A stretch of 64,000 nucleotides of DNA from QHXN01 sp032162705. Its GTDB lineage: Bacteria; Acidobacteriota; Blastocatellia; Pyrinomonadales; Pyrinomonadaceae. How positions within the stretch are numbered: position 1 is the first letter of the stretch; the number at the start of each line of letters is the position of its first letter. Of the stretch, positions 9,166 to 18,309 are shown one piece after another. Location: assembly GCA_032162705.1 (NCBI GenBank), contig JAVRON010000081.1, positions 6,044 through 70,043 on the forward strand, in the 5' to 3' direction. Under the pieces are notes generated by a model. That model saw nothing but the letters and a program-made list of their open reading frames with translations, did not search any database and was not told the origin of the DNA. The position numbers and the translations under genes are program-made.

Positions 9166-12153
9166 TCACCTCACCGCGCGACGCCAGACAGCCGCCTCGC
9201 CTTCGCGCCTGACGAGCGCGAACACTTCCGCGTAGGCCGCGGCGTAGAGAGCGCGCATTTCCTGCGGCGAGCCGGGAAGCGCGAGCCTGCGTTCGAGATC
9301 GTCAGTCGAAATCCTCTCCTTCGGCGCGAAGCCGGCGAGCGCCGCCCCTTCGCCCGCGACGTATGCGGCCAGCCCCTCGACGAGCCAGCGTGGAGCGCGT
9401 CCCCGCCCGACGGCTTCGAGCGCGGCATGGACAAACTCGTGACGCGGCGTCGTCAAAAGCACGCGTCGGCGGCGCAGCACTTCGAGCGGCTGAAACTCGA
9501 TTCGCTTCCCTTCGGTCACGGCGGCAACCCACGCGGGCTGTCCCGTCGCGCCGACGAAGTCGCCCGTCGTCTCATACACGAAGACATCCATGTCCGGCAG
9601 CGAAGCGCCGAGCGAAGCCCTCTCCAGACGCCGAGACATGTCCGCATACGCGGCTTCGAGCGTCCGCATCAACGCCTCGACCTCGCGCCGCTCCGCCCGC
9701 GCCGGATAGCTCACGCGGAAGTGCTCGCTCGTAAGACGGACGCGATTCGCGGATTGAAGATTGACGACTGAGCTTTTCAGTTCGCGTGTTGCGTCGTCGT
9801 CATTGACGGTCATGTCGTCGTCGTTGACGAGCCGCGTGTTGTAGCCTGCCGGTCGAAAGGTCGCCGTCTGAAAAGTCGCCGTCTGAAAGATCGACGTTTG
9901 AAAGACCGCGCTTCTGACTTCACCAACTGCCGAATCAGGTGACGAGACCGAATCGAGTGACGAGACCGAATCAAGTGACGAGACCGAATCAGAGGCACGC
10001 GGCTCCGTCGTCCTGCCGACACTCGTGCCCGGAAAATACTGCTTGAGGATTTGACGGTACGAGCCGCCGCGCCCGGCAGAGATGTGTGCGCCCGTCTGGC
10101 AGAGTCCGAGGCCGTGGCCGAAGCCCGTACCGCGAAAGACGTATGCGGAGCCTGTGCGCGCCACCTCGAAGCGAGAACTTTTCAGAACGCTCCAGCCAAG
10201 CGTGCGACCGACGATGATTTTGAAGTCCCAACCGCGCAAGATGCGCCGCCGCTCGCCTTCAAGCTCGACCATCTCCGCCCGTCCCGTCTGGTCGCGGCGC
10301 ACAACACGCACAGCGTCGAGTCGCGCCCCCACGTCGCTGCGCTCGTCCGCACGCAGCGCCCGCAGCAGTTGAGCGACGGGTATCACGTCCGTCCAGGTCT
10401 CGTTCGCGCCCGCGCAGAAGTCGTCGCGCACGCCCCGCAGGTGTGCGGGCGGGTGAGCCACGCCCCAGAGTTTTGCGATGTCCGCCGTGCGACCTCCGCA
10501 GGCGGCGCTGAAGTAGCTCTCGGCGACGTGGCCGGAAGCGTCGTGCAAGACCTCGCCCGCGGTCTCGCGCACGGCGCGGTGTGCGAGTTCGTAAAACTCG
10601 GGCCGCGCGCTCTCGTCGCGCACGGGCGCGAACCGCTGGCAGTGCGTCGTGTCGCAGAGGTCGAAGCGGTCGCGCGCATGTCGCCGCAGATTCTTGAGGG
10701 CATACGTGCGTGCGACGACCGCCAAAGCCTTGAGCGCCTCCGGCTCGGTCTCGACACTGCCCTCCGCGGCCAGCACGCCGAAGACGTAGTCTTCGAGCGG
10801 GAGTGACACGGTCAAGTCCTCACGCGTCAGACGTACACGCACCACGGGGCTGTCGCCTGCGCTTGAGAGCCTCGCCCCTTCTGCGTCTTCAACGGAAGAC
10901 CTGACGGCGAGTTGTGAGTCTTCCTGTCGTGAGAGCATGCGGGCGTATGTCTCGAACACGGGGCGCGCGAGTTCGGCGGCCTCCGAGCCGTGCGAGCGTT
11001 TGAGGAAGACGAGTACCGCGAGCCTCACGTTCGTGGCCGCGAGGTCTGCGCCGCTTGCCGAAGCCTTACCCGTCGGCGGATTTTCTCCGGCTGCAAACCC
11101 GACGAACCACCCTTGCGCGCGCCAGTCGTCCTGCGGCGTCGAGGTTCCGGTCTTGCCGAAGACGTATACGGGAAGCGTCGCCAGCCCGGCGCGTGCGGCA
11201 GTACCGTAAGCGACTGCGCCGCGCATCCCCTCGACGAGCATTGCGCGGTGCGCGGGCGCGACATCTATGCGCGAGCGTATGCGCGGCGTGAAGCCTTTGG
11301 CGCGTGCGACCTGCGGCGCGAGCAGCCGCCCGCCGTTGAAGAGTGCGGCGTAAGCCGTGACGAGCTGCGCCGGTGTGACGCGAAGCTGCTCGCTCTCGCC
11401 GAGCATCTCGGGCACATGCGGGCTTCCACGTGGCAGAAGTCCTGCGGACTCGCGCTCGTCGCCCGCGCGTGTCTGCGCGCCGAAGCCGAACTCGCGGAGC
11501 GTGCGCGCGTATGTGTCTGCGTCGAGCGATTCGGCGACGCGTGCGAAGAAGTAGTTGCAGGAGTTGGCGAGCGCCTGCGTGGGACTGAAGGCCGTTCGAT
11601 AGCGTGGGTGCGAGCAGTTGATCTTGAAGTCTTCGTGCTGGTAATGGCCGCGACAGAAGACGCGCGTGTCTTCTTCGAGCGTGCCTGCGCGCAGTGCCGC
11701 GAGCATCGTAAAGGGCTTGACGGCGGAGCCGGGCGGCGTCGCCTCCTCGAACGCAGCGCGACCGCCCGCGAGCGCGCGCACGCGCCCCGTCTGCGCGTCT
11801 AAAACCAGAACTGCGCCATCGCGCCCGCCGAGCGCGGATTGCGCCGCGCGCTGCAAGACTTCGTCCGCCTCGTCGTCGCTCATACGCGCGGGCGTCGTCG
11901 CTTCGGTGCGCGCGACGGGCACACCCGGCAGCGTCCACGTAAACAGCACGAAGATGCACACGCAAAGGTGCGCCAGCCCATGCGAGACTTGCAGGAAGCG
12001 CAGCGAGCGAAACAAAGAGACGAAGGTCACGCGTCGGCCTTCGCGAGCTAGAGGGGCGAAGGCTACGCGTCGGACTACGTGAGCCGCAGCGTGCCCTTCG
12101 ACCGTCACGACTCGCGCCGGCTCGCGCTCGTCTGTTGTATGACTTGCTTCCAT
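9166..12153 (-). CDS. Three-domain cell-wall protein: penicillin-binding transpeptidase, SpoIID domain and HExxH metallopeptidase
   Basis: 995 residues from ATG 12153 (GGCGGGG upstream); a longer frame from 12267 would overlap the neighbouring gene. One membrane helix lies near 60-81. Residues ~100-410 are a transpeptidase with SAVK (143-146), SCN (198-200) and KTGTS (334-338). There is no glycosyltransferase domain. Residues ~435-712 are SpoIID-like: LPLEDYVFGVLAAEG with the probable catalytic Glu near 464, SYFSAACGGRT and GTGFGHGLGLCQTGAH; SpoIID family members are lytic transglycosylases acting on denuded glycan. A repetitive linker follows (about 717-790). The last domain (~810-995) is a peptidase-MA-like gluzincin with HEFVH (905-909) and downstream WLVEGLAAY supplying a Glu ligand. 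All three active sites look intact. It lies downstream of the alpha-2-macroglobulin and a membrane protein. The combination in one polypeptide is unusual. Confidence 0.9.
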   Translation of the reverse strand: MEASHTTDEREPARVVTVEGHAAAHVVRRVAFAPLAREGRRVTFVSLFRSLRFLQVSHGLAHLCVCIFVLFTWTLPGVPVARTEATTPARMSDDEADEVLQRAAQSALGGRDGAVLVLDAQTGRVRALAGGRAAFEEATPPGSAVKPFTMLAALRAGTLEEDTRVFCRGHYQHEDFKINCSHPRYRTAFSPTQALANSCNYFFARVAESLDADTYARTLREFGFGAQTRAGDERESAGLLPRGSPHVPEMLGESEQLRVTPAQLVTAYAALFNGGRLLAPQVARAKGFTPRIRSRIDVAPAHRAMLVEGMRGAVAYGTAARAGLATLPVYVFGKTGTSTPQDDWRAQGWFVGFAAGENPPTGKASASGADLAATNVRLAVLVFLKRSHGSEAAELARPVFETYARMLSRQEDSQLAVRSSVEDAEGARLSSAGDSPVVRVRLTREDLTVSLPLEDYVFGVLAAEGSVETEPEALKALAVVARTYALKNLRRHARDRFDLCDTTHCQRFAPVRDESARPEFYELAHRAVRETAGEVLHDASGHVAESYFSAACGGRTADIAKLWGVAHPPAHLRGVRDDFCAGANETWTDVIPVAQLLRALRADERSDVGARLDAVRVVRRDQTGRAEMVELEGERRRILRGWDFKIIVGRTLGWSVLKSSRFEVARTGSAYVFRGTGFGHGLGLCQTGAHISAGRGGSYRQILKQYFPGTSVGRTTEPRASDSVSSLDSVSSLDSVSSPDSAVGEVRSAVFQTSIFQTATFQTATFRPAGYNTRLVNDDDMTVNDDDATRELKSSVVNLQSANRVRLTSEHFRVSYPARAERREVEALMRTLEAAYADMSRRLERASLGASLPDMDVFVYETTGDFVGATGQPAWVAAVTEGKRIEFQPLEVLRRRRVLLTTPRHEFVHAALEAVGRGRAPRWLVEGLAAYVAGEGAALAGFAPKERISTDDLERRLALPGSPQEMRALYAAAYAEVFALVRREGEAAVWRRAVR
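9855..9992 (-). repeat. In-frame tandem repeats in the linker of the PBP-SpoIID protein
   Basis: Two short arrays. One has 15-bp units (9860-9904, three copies) encoding FQTATFQT-like pentads. The other has 18-bp units (9935-9988, three copies) encoding DSVSSL hexads. Both keep the frame and lie between the SpoIID and metallopeptidase domains, consistent with an elastic spacer that expands or contracts by slippage. Confidence 0.85.
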
Positions 12154-12187
12154 CCCCGCCTGTCCGCGCGCATCGCCGTATCCTGCC

Positions 12188-13078
12188 TTAAGACTCCTGC
12201 AACTGTGCCGGGGTCTCCACAACCGGCGTCGCTTCCGCCACCGTTGGAGAGGGCACGGGTGACTCATCGGCGGTCGGCATCCCGACGTTGGAAGGCTCGC
12301 CGGGGGTCGTCCGCGCCAGCGCGCCGAGCGTGATCGTCCAGCCCCAGAGCGTGAAGACGAAGGCGAGCACGAGTCGGAGGCCGAAGAGGAGGAGTTCCGT
12401 CCAGCCGTTCGAGACGGACGTGCGCGTGAAGAGAATGAAGTAAGGCATCAGCCCGAAGACGAAGAGGCCGACCGAATAGACGAGGATGGACTGCGGCAGG
12501 AACGCACGGCCCACGACACGGTGAATCTTTTTAAGCGTCAACAATAATCCGTCGCGCGCCGCCGAGAGCCAGAGGTGCGCTGCCAGAAGCGGCAAGATGA
12601 TGCCGAGCAGAAGGAGCCACAGCGAAGAGGCAAGCGCGTCCGGCCAGTGGAGCGGCACGGGCTTCGGTTCCGCCGTCGCCGACACATAGACGTGCGTCGC
12701 CTCGTCCGGCTTCGGCAGATACGCTTGCAGCTTGCCGAGCAGATAGACGAAGAGCACGCCGAGCGCGATGAGCGGAAGACTCAACAGCAGCACTTTCAGA
12801 AAGTCCCTGAGCGTGCCCCGCACGAGCGCGCCGAACGTCCTGTCCGGCAGCGCGAAGTTTGCGACCCCGGCTTGCAACGCGAAGAAGAGCAGCGGCGCGG
12901 CCAGAGCCGTTAACGCCGAGACGACAAGCTGCCACGCGTTCGCCTGCCCCGTCGAGAAGAAGACATAACAGCATGCGAGCAGCGCCGCGTAGAGCGCGGA
13001 GAGCAGCAGCAGCCCGCGCCAGTTGCGAAAGAGCGAGCGCGCCGAGTCGCCGAGCGTCTTGAGCGTGTCTTTAATCAT
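12188..13078 (-). CDS. Polytopic membrane protein of unknown function
   Basis: 296 residues with about five to six membrane helices (for example LLLLSALYAALLACCYVFF, LLLSLPLIALGVLFVYLL, LLLLGIILPLLAAHLWL) and a C-terminal Pro/Thr/Glu-rich tail. No family recognised. It lies between the alpha-2-macroglobulin gene (82 bp upstream) and the PBP-SpoIID fusion (start 34 bp after its stop), so it is probably cotranscribed and may be a membrane partner of one of them. ATG 13078 overlaps the stop of a 17-codon upstream frame made from the 25-bp tandem repeats, which hints at translational coupling. Confidence 0.72.
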   Translation of the reverse strand: MIKDTLKTLGDSARSLFRNWRGLLLLSALYAALLACCYVFFSTGQANAWQLVVSALTALAAPLLFFALQAGVANFALPDRTFGALVRGTLRDFLKVLLLSLPLIALGVLFVYLLGKLQAYLPKPDEATHVYVSATAEPKPVPLHWPDALASSLWLLLLGIILPLLAAHLWLSAARDGLLLTLKKIHRVVGRAFLPQSILVYSVGLFVFGLMPYFILFTRTSVSNGWTELLLFGLRLVLAFVFTLWGWTITLGALARTTPGEPSNVGMPTADESPVPSPTVAEATPVVETPAQLQES

Positions 13079-13082
13079 CTCT

Positions 13083-13157
13083 GAACGTCCTTTCCAGGCT
13101 CATCCTTGAACGTCCTTTTCAAGCTCATCCTTGAACGTCCTTTCCAACCTGACGGCG
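13083..13157 (-). repeat. Three 25-bp tandem repeats carrying start-codon/SD-like sequence
   Basis: Units at 13083-13107, 13108-13132 and a diverging third at 13133-13157. Read on the minus strand, each of the first two carries AAAGGACG followed by ATGAGC. One ATG (13128) opens a 17-codon frame (MSLKRTFKDEPGKDVQR) whose TGA overlaps the ATG of the membrane protein at 13078 as ATGA. This may be a coupled leader frame or simply a duplicated translation-initiation region. Confidence 0.7.
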
Positions 13158-13159
13158 CT

Positions 13160-16100
13160 TCACTTGTCGAGAATCGTCAGCCCGCCGGAGGCCGAGTTGG
13201 CGCGTATGTCAGGCTCGTACATGCGCTCGACGCGCGCGGGGGCGACGCGGAACTGTCCCGGAACCTGCACGCGCATGGCGTACTGGAACTGCGCCTTGCC
13301 GTCGAAGTAGTTGAGGAAGAGCACGGCGCGATTGTCGCGGAACTCGCGCGCGCTGTACCAGTCGCTCCAGTCCTTATCTTCGTGATTGAGGTCGATGCCG
13401 CTCACCTGCTCGACCTGCTCGCAGCCCGCCGGTATCGGGTCTTCGATCATCATGTACTGGCCCCGCTCGCCTTCGAGTCTCAGGCGCGAGACGATGATGT
13501 CGCCCGAATGCAGCTCGCCCGAGAGCGGCTCGACCTCCCAGCCGAGTCCGCCCTCCGACTTCTCCGAGACCTTCAGACGCAGATACTCGCGTTGGAGTTT
13601 GAGCTGCGGCACGCCCTGCTCCGCCGTCTGCTCGTCGTTCGTGTAGTGCGTGAGCGTCGTCGCGAGATAGAGCATCCCGTGTCCGTGCTTGACGACGCGC
13701 ACCTCGTTCGTCTGCCCGACCTCGCCGCCCGTCCGCTTGAGCGTGAACGCCTGCGTGGACGTAGCGTCTGCCGCAGTCACCTGCTTCTGCAAGACCTGCT
13801 GGCCGTTGACGTAGACTTCGAGCGAGTAATCGGGGTCAAGCTCCTTGCTCACCTTCACATAGTCGATCAAAGCGAAGATGGCGAAGGCCGTCTCGCGCGT
13901 CGAGAGCCAGTAGTAACCGAAACGCCGGTGGCCGACGAGCCAGCGCGCGGCCTTTGGAAGCACCTCGCTTGTGGGCAGCACACGCGCCAGCGCCTTAACC
14001 GAAAGCGCCGTCGCCTCTGTCGTCTCCCAGAAGGCTTCCGTCCCGTTCCCCTTCGCGGAGCGTTCGATGTCCGCGGCCACTCCTTGCGCGCGTCGTTCGT
14101 CGCCACGCTCTTTCAGGCCGAGCGCGAGCAGAGCGCGACCGTATGCGTCGAGCTTGCCGCGTTCGTTGAAGAGATTGTTCAGATAGCGCATATCCGCATC
14201 GCCGCTCTCGGCCAGAGCGTAGGCCATGTATGCGCGCGACTCCGACTCGAACGGGTGTCCATCGCCGTCCGTGTTTGCTTCGAGCAGTTTGCGTAGCGCG
14301 ACGCGGGCGTTCTCAAGCCGCGTCGCGTCCACCTCGTAGCCCGCGTGCCCGGCCTGCACAAGCCCATCGACGACGTACGCGGTCATCCATGCGTCGGTCG
14401 CGTCATCCTTCCACCATCCCCAGCCGCCATCTTCGTGCTGGAAGGCGTAGAGACGGCGCAAGCCCTTTCTAACCTTCTTGCCGATGTCGTTCGTGTCTTT
14501 GACCGTCGCCGTCTGCACGTTCTGCAAAGCCTGTGTGACGATGACGTTCGGCAGGAACGAAGACATCGTCTGCTCAGTGCAGCCGTATGGGAAGCTCGTC
14601 AAATAATCGAGCGCGCCGAAGAGCGTGCCCGCGATTGACGGCGAAGCCTCGATGCGAAGCGTGCGCGCGTTCGGGTCGGCGTTGGCGGGAAGCGTTAAGG
14701 TAACGGTCTTATCCGCTTCGTCGTCCGAGATAGCGAACGAGTCGGCGCGCGCGTTCTTCAATCCGCGCGGGACGATGGGGATGCCCGTCTCGACGGCGTC
14801 GGACTCGGTGTCGGTGAGCGCCTTCGCCAGAACCTTCAGGTCACCGGTCGCGGGGGCATTGACGCGCCAGTTGACGCGGTACTCGCCCTGGCTCGGGATG
14901 GTCACGGTCTGCGCGGGTGCGTCGAGCAGCTTCGCGCCCGCAACATCAATCGTGATCTTCGTCACCTTGTCGGCCTTCAGATAATTATGGACGATGCCTG
15001 AGAGCGTCACCGTGTCGCCCGCCGTCAGGAAGCGCGGCATCGCGACGCGAATGATGACATCCTTCCGCTCGACGACCTTTGAGACGGCGACGCCGACGCG
15101 CGTGTCCGCCGTGACGGCGCGGGCGGTCGCGCGCCACGTCGTCAGATTGTCGGGCAGATCAACCTTCACGTTCGCCTTGCCGTCCGCGCCCGTGATGATT
15201 GCGGGCTGCCAGAAGGCCGTGTCTTTGAAAATCTTTCTGACGAGCGGATTGACCGTTGACTCGTCCTTGAAGTCGGCCAACTGCCGCGCGCGTTTATTCT
15301 GCGCGAGGTTGATGGTCTTCGTCCCGGCGTAGCCCGAGAAGTAGTAGTTGACCGAGAAGGAGGTCTGCACGGAGTTGTAGCGCTGGCCGTAGAACTCGCG
15401 TCGGATGTCGCTGGTGGTCTCGGGCGCGATGCTGTAGATCGACTCGTCCACGACGCCCAGAGAGACTTCAGCGCCGGCGGCGGGCGAGCCGTCGCTGTTG
15501 CGCGCAAGCAGAGTGTAGGATGCGGTCTCGCGCGGCTTGAACTCCTTCTTGTTGGGGATGATCTGAAGGTTCAGCATCTTGTCGCGCGCGGGCACGTTGA
15601 GCTGCACGTCCTGCGTCTTCATGTCGCTCGCGCGGACATAGGTCACGTTGAGAAAGACGTTGGGCGCGAAGCGCGGCTCGATGGGTACGTCGATGATGGT
15701 GGCGCGGCCCCCGACATCCATCTGTCGGACGCTCAAGACTCCGTCAAGCTCGGTCGTCACCAGCAGGTGCGTCTTCTCCTTCGGCAGAAGCGCGAGCACG
15801 TGCGCGGTCTCGCCGGGGCGGTAAGACTTCTTATCGGCGACGAGCTTGATCTCGCTCTCGTCCTCGTAGGACACGTCAGCCCATTGGCCGTTGTGGTCGG
15901 CCACCCAGAGATAACCGGCCTCCATCACGACGGGCTTACCCGCCTCTTCAATTGTCGTCTTGATGAGGATGCTGCCCGGCGCGGGCGCAGTGTAATCTAT
16001 CGCGCCTTCGCCCTGCGCGTTCGTGTCAACGTCGGCGGAAGAAAGCTCTTTCTCCTTCACCTCATAGTCGGGGTACTCATAGCCGTCCTCAGTCTTCTTG

Positions 16101-18088
16101 ACGACCTTCTGCCAGCGGCGGTCGAAGAAGGTGAGCTTGACGCGTGTCTGAATGGGGCGGCCTTCGCGGTCGTTGGCCTTGACGTTGATGCGTGCGGCGT
16201 CGCCCTGACTGTAGACGTAGCTGTCCGGGTAGGCGTAGGCGACGACGTTACTGCGCACGCCAGTAAACGAAGCGCTGGCGGTCGTCGCGCGGCGCGCGGC
16301 GTCCGTGACTTCGGCTTCGAGGCGATAGCTGTAATCCCAAGTGTCCTTCGGGTCGGCCTGCGGGACTGCGAAGTCCACGTCGAGGCGGCCCTGCGCGTCG
16401 AGCTTGCCTTCGCCTTCGAGCACCATGTCGTCGCCGGAGCTGCCGGAAGAGTCGCTGCTCTCGTCTGCGGTCGGGTCTGCGCCGAACTCGTCCGCGTCGT
16501 CGCCTCCGCCTTCGCCTTCGCCGCGCCACCAGCCGTAATAGCGCGAGCGGTAGACGTTATATTTGACCGAGGCGTGCGTGACGGGCGAGCCGAAGAAGTA
16601 GTTGGCCGAGACTGTGAAGTGTGTCTTCTCGCCCGCGTGGATGAAGGCTTGCGGCGTCGTTACCTTGACCTTGTATTCGGGCTTCTTATACTCCTGCACC
16701 TCGAAGGAGCCGGTGGCGGAAGAGTCGCCGATTGAGGCGTTGATGTTGTAGTAGCCGAGCGGCGTCTCTTCGGGCAGATCAAGCTCGCCGCTGTATGTGC
16801 CGCGCGTGGAGAGAGGCAAGTCCTGTTCGTAGATGGTCGCGCCGTCCTGGTCTGTGACCGTGACGGAGACGGTCTTGCCCGAGGGCACTTTGTATCCCGA
16901 GTCGGTGCGCGTGCGCAGGATGCCCTTGAAGTAGACCTTCTGCTCGGGGCGATAGACGGGGCGGTCTGTGTAGAGCAGGCTCGTCAGGTCTGAGCTAGTG
17001 CCGCTGTCGCCCTCCTCGCCGTCGCCTCCGCCGCCGAAGTAGTAAGACTCAAGGTCGGAGATGGCGAAGTTGTCGCCCTGCGAAGCCATGACGAGGTACG
17101 AGTCGGACATCTGTGTCTCTCCCGTCCCTTCAGCTTCGGTCTCGGCAGGCTCCTCGTCCTCCTCGCCGCCTTTGCTCGCGGCGGGCTTCTTCTGCTCGAC
17201 CTTCAACTTCAGGAGTCCCTGCTTGTCGGTCGCGCCCGAGGTCACGTCGTTCTTCTTGCGAATGACCAAGACGTTGACGCCTTCGCGCGGCTGGCCGGAG
17301 TTGCGCTCGACGGCGTAGACGAGCATCGAGCCGTCGTGCGAGGTCTTCTGCACGGTGGCGAGGTCTGAGACGATGAGGATGCCGAAGGCGCGCAGTTCGT
17401 CGTGGACGGCCTCGACGAGATAGACGCCCGGCTCGCGCTTGCCGAGAGAGATCATGCGGCGGTCGTACACGTCTTCGAGCGGCGGGAGCTTTTCGCGCCA
17501 GCTCGTGACCATCTGGTCTGGATTGAGGAGCGGCACGCGCGCGAAGTCTGTCGAAACATCCAGAGGCGTGCGGTTGCTCGTGTCGTCCTCTTCGGGACGG
17601 AAGCGTTGATTGAAGCCTTTGCGCGACTGGTTCTGTAGCTGCTGGCGAACATAGGTCTTGAACGCGCCGTAGACCCAGCTCTTGAACTGGCGGAGGTGTT
17701 CGAGAAAGGTGGGTTTGCGCTCGACGGTCTTCCCGACTTCGGCCTCCTCTTCCTCGCCCACTTGATGCGGATTATCGAGTCCGCGAAAGAACTTGACAGG
17801 GTCTTTGACCTTGTAGACGCGGAAGTCGAGCGCGTCCACGCCGCGATAGTTGACCCAGACGCGCGCGCGGTCGGTCGTCGCGTACGTGCGGCTGGTGTGG
17901 AGCGAGAAGAAGGGCTTGGCGTGCGGGTCGGGCGGCTCGGGCGTGCGCCCCGCATAGGGCAGAGACTCCGGCGCGGCCTGCGCCGCGAAGCTGTAACGCG
18001 CCTTCACGCGCAGCACGACGAAGCCGAGGACGAGCGCGGCGGCGGCCACATAGACCGCGATGGACGTGAGCAGCGAGCGACGGGACAT
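13160..18088 (-). CDS. Bacterial alpha-2-macroglobulin family protein with intact thioester
   Basis: 1642 residues, the normal size for bacterial A2M. An N-terminal membrane helix (about 8-27) anchors it on the periplasmic side. It has a string of MG-type beta-sandwich domains, including VYRPEQKVYFKGILRTR and VLALLPKEKTHLLVTTE. The thioester motif GCTEQ places Cys at residue 1170 and Gln at 1173, followed by the alpha-helical thioester domain (HEDGGWGWWKDDATDAWMTA) and a receptor-binding-like C-terminus. Bacterial A2Ms trap proteases and are thought to protect the envelope. The start at 18088 has GGAGG upstream. It follows the DUF1175 lipoprotein gene, as yfaT pairs with yfaS in E. coli, and precedes a penicillin-binding protein, as A2M yfhM pairs with pbpC. 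Confidence 0.95.
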   Translation of the reverse strand: MSRRSLLTSIAVYVAAAALVLGFVVLRVKARYSFAAQAAPESLPYAGRTPEPPDPHAKPFFSLHTSRTYATTDRARVWVNYRGVDALDFRVYKVKDPVKFFRGLDNPHQVGEEEEAEVGKTVERKPTFLEHLRQFKSWVYGAFKTYVRQQLQNQSRKGFNQRFRPEEDDTSNRTPLDVSTDFARVPLLNPDQMVTSWREKLPPLEDVYDRRMISLGKREPGVYLVEAVHDELRAFGILIVSDLATVQKTSHDGSMLVYAVERNSGQPREGVNVLVIRKKNDVTSGATDKQGLLKLKVEQKKPAASKGGEEDEEPAETEAEGTGETQMSDSYLVMASQGDNFAISDLESYYFGGGGDGEEGDSGTSSDLTSLLYTDRPVYRPEQKVYFKGILRTRTDSGYKVPSGKTVSVTVTDQDGATIYEQDLPLSTRGTYSGELDLPEETPLGYYNINASIGDSSATGSFEVQEYKKPEYKVKVTTPQAFIHAGEKTHFTVSANYFFGSPVTHASVKYNVYRSRYYGWWRGEGEGGGDDADEFGADPTADESSDSSGSSGDDMVLEGEGKLDAQGRLDVDFAVPQADPKDTWDYSYRLEAEVTDAARRATTASASFTGVRSNVVAYAYPDSYVYSQGDAARINVKANDREGRPIQTRVKLTFFDRRWQKVVKKTEDGYEYPDYEVKEKELSSADVDTNAQGEGAIDYTAPAPGSILIKTTIEEAGKPVVMEAGYLWVADHNGQWADVSYEDESEIKLVADKKSYRPGETAHVLALLPKEKTHLLVTTELDGVLSVRQMDVGGRATIIDVPIEPRFAPNVFLNVTYVRASDMKTQDVQLNVPARDKMLNLQIIPNKKEFKPRETASYTLLARNSDGSPAAGAEVSLGVVDESIYSIAPETTSDIRREFYGQRYNSVQTSFSVNYYFSGYAGTKTINLAQNKRARQLADFKDESTVNPLVRKIFKDTAFWQPAIITGADGKANVKVDLPDNLTTWRATARAVTADTRVGVAVSKVVERKDVIIRVAMPRFLTAGDTVTLSGIVHNYLKADKVTKITIDVAGAKLLDAPAQTVTIPSQGEYRVNWRVNAPATGDLKVLAKALTDTESDAVETGIPIVPRGLKNARADSFAISDDEADKTVTLTLPANADPNARTLRIEASPSIAGTLFGALDYLTSFPYGCTEQTMSSFLPNVIVTQALQNVQTATVKDTNDIGKKVRKGLRRLYAFQHEDGGWGWWKDDATDAWMTAYVVDGLVQAGHAGYEVDATRLENARVALRKLLEANTDGDGHPFESESRAYMAYALAESGDADMRYLNNLFNERGKLDAYGRALLALGLKERGDERRAQGVAADIERSAKGNGTEAFWETTEATALSVKALARVLPTSEVLPKAARWLVGHRRFGYYWLSTRETAFAIFALIDYVKVSKELDPDYSLEVYVNGQQVLQKQVTAADATSTQAFTLKRTGGEVGQTNEVRVVKHGHGMLYLATTLTHYTNDEQTAEQGVPQLKLQREYLRLKVSEKSEGGLGWEVEPLSGELHSGDIIVSRLRLEGERGQYMMIEDPIPAGCEQVEQVSGIDLNHEDKDWSDWYSAREFRDNRAVLFLNYFDGKAQFQYAMRVQVPGQFRVAPARVERMYEPDIRANSASGGLTILDK

Positions 18089-18100
18089 AAGTCCTCCAGA

Positions 18101-18304
18101 AGTAGACAGTAGTCAGTAGACAGTAGACAGTAGACTCCGCATTAGACAGTGGTTAATAGTCAGTAGGGTCTGCATTAGACAGTAGTCAGTAGCTCTGCAT
18201 CGCGGAGTCAGTAGGCTCTGCATCGCGTGCGTCAGCGTTTTCACTTTACCTTCACGATTCATAAAGGTTTTCTACTGACTACTGTCTACTGTCTACTGTC
18301 TACT
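18101..18304. repeat. Composite inverted heptamer element, AGTAGTC/AGTAGAC family (family A)
   Basis: The left part has AGTAGAC/AGTAGTC heptamers, interrupted by CTCTGCATCGC segments. The right arm (18271-18304) is tandem CTACTGACTACTGTCTACTG. The middle resembles the cores of the elements at 24416, 41259 and 48642 (CGCG..., TTCAC, ending GGTTTTCTAC). It fills the gap between the DUF1175 stop (18310) and the A2M start (18088). Confidence 0.85.
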
Positions 18305-18309
18305 TCCTC

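Noticed and set aside
13106..14296. Long plus-strand open frame opposite the alpha-2-macroglobulin gene
   Set aside because: High-GC antisense shadow with Arg/Leu/Glu-biased composition and no recognisable domain.
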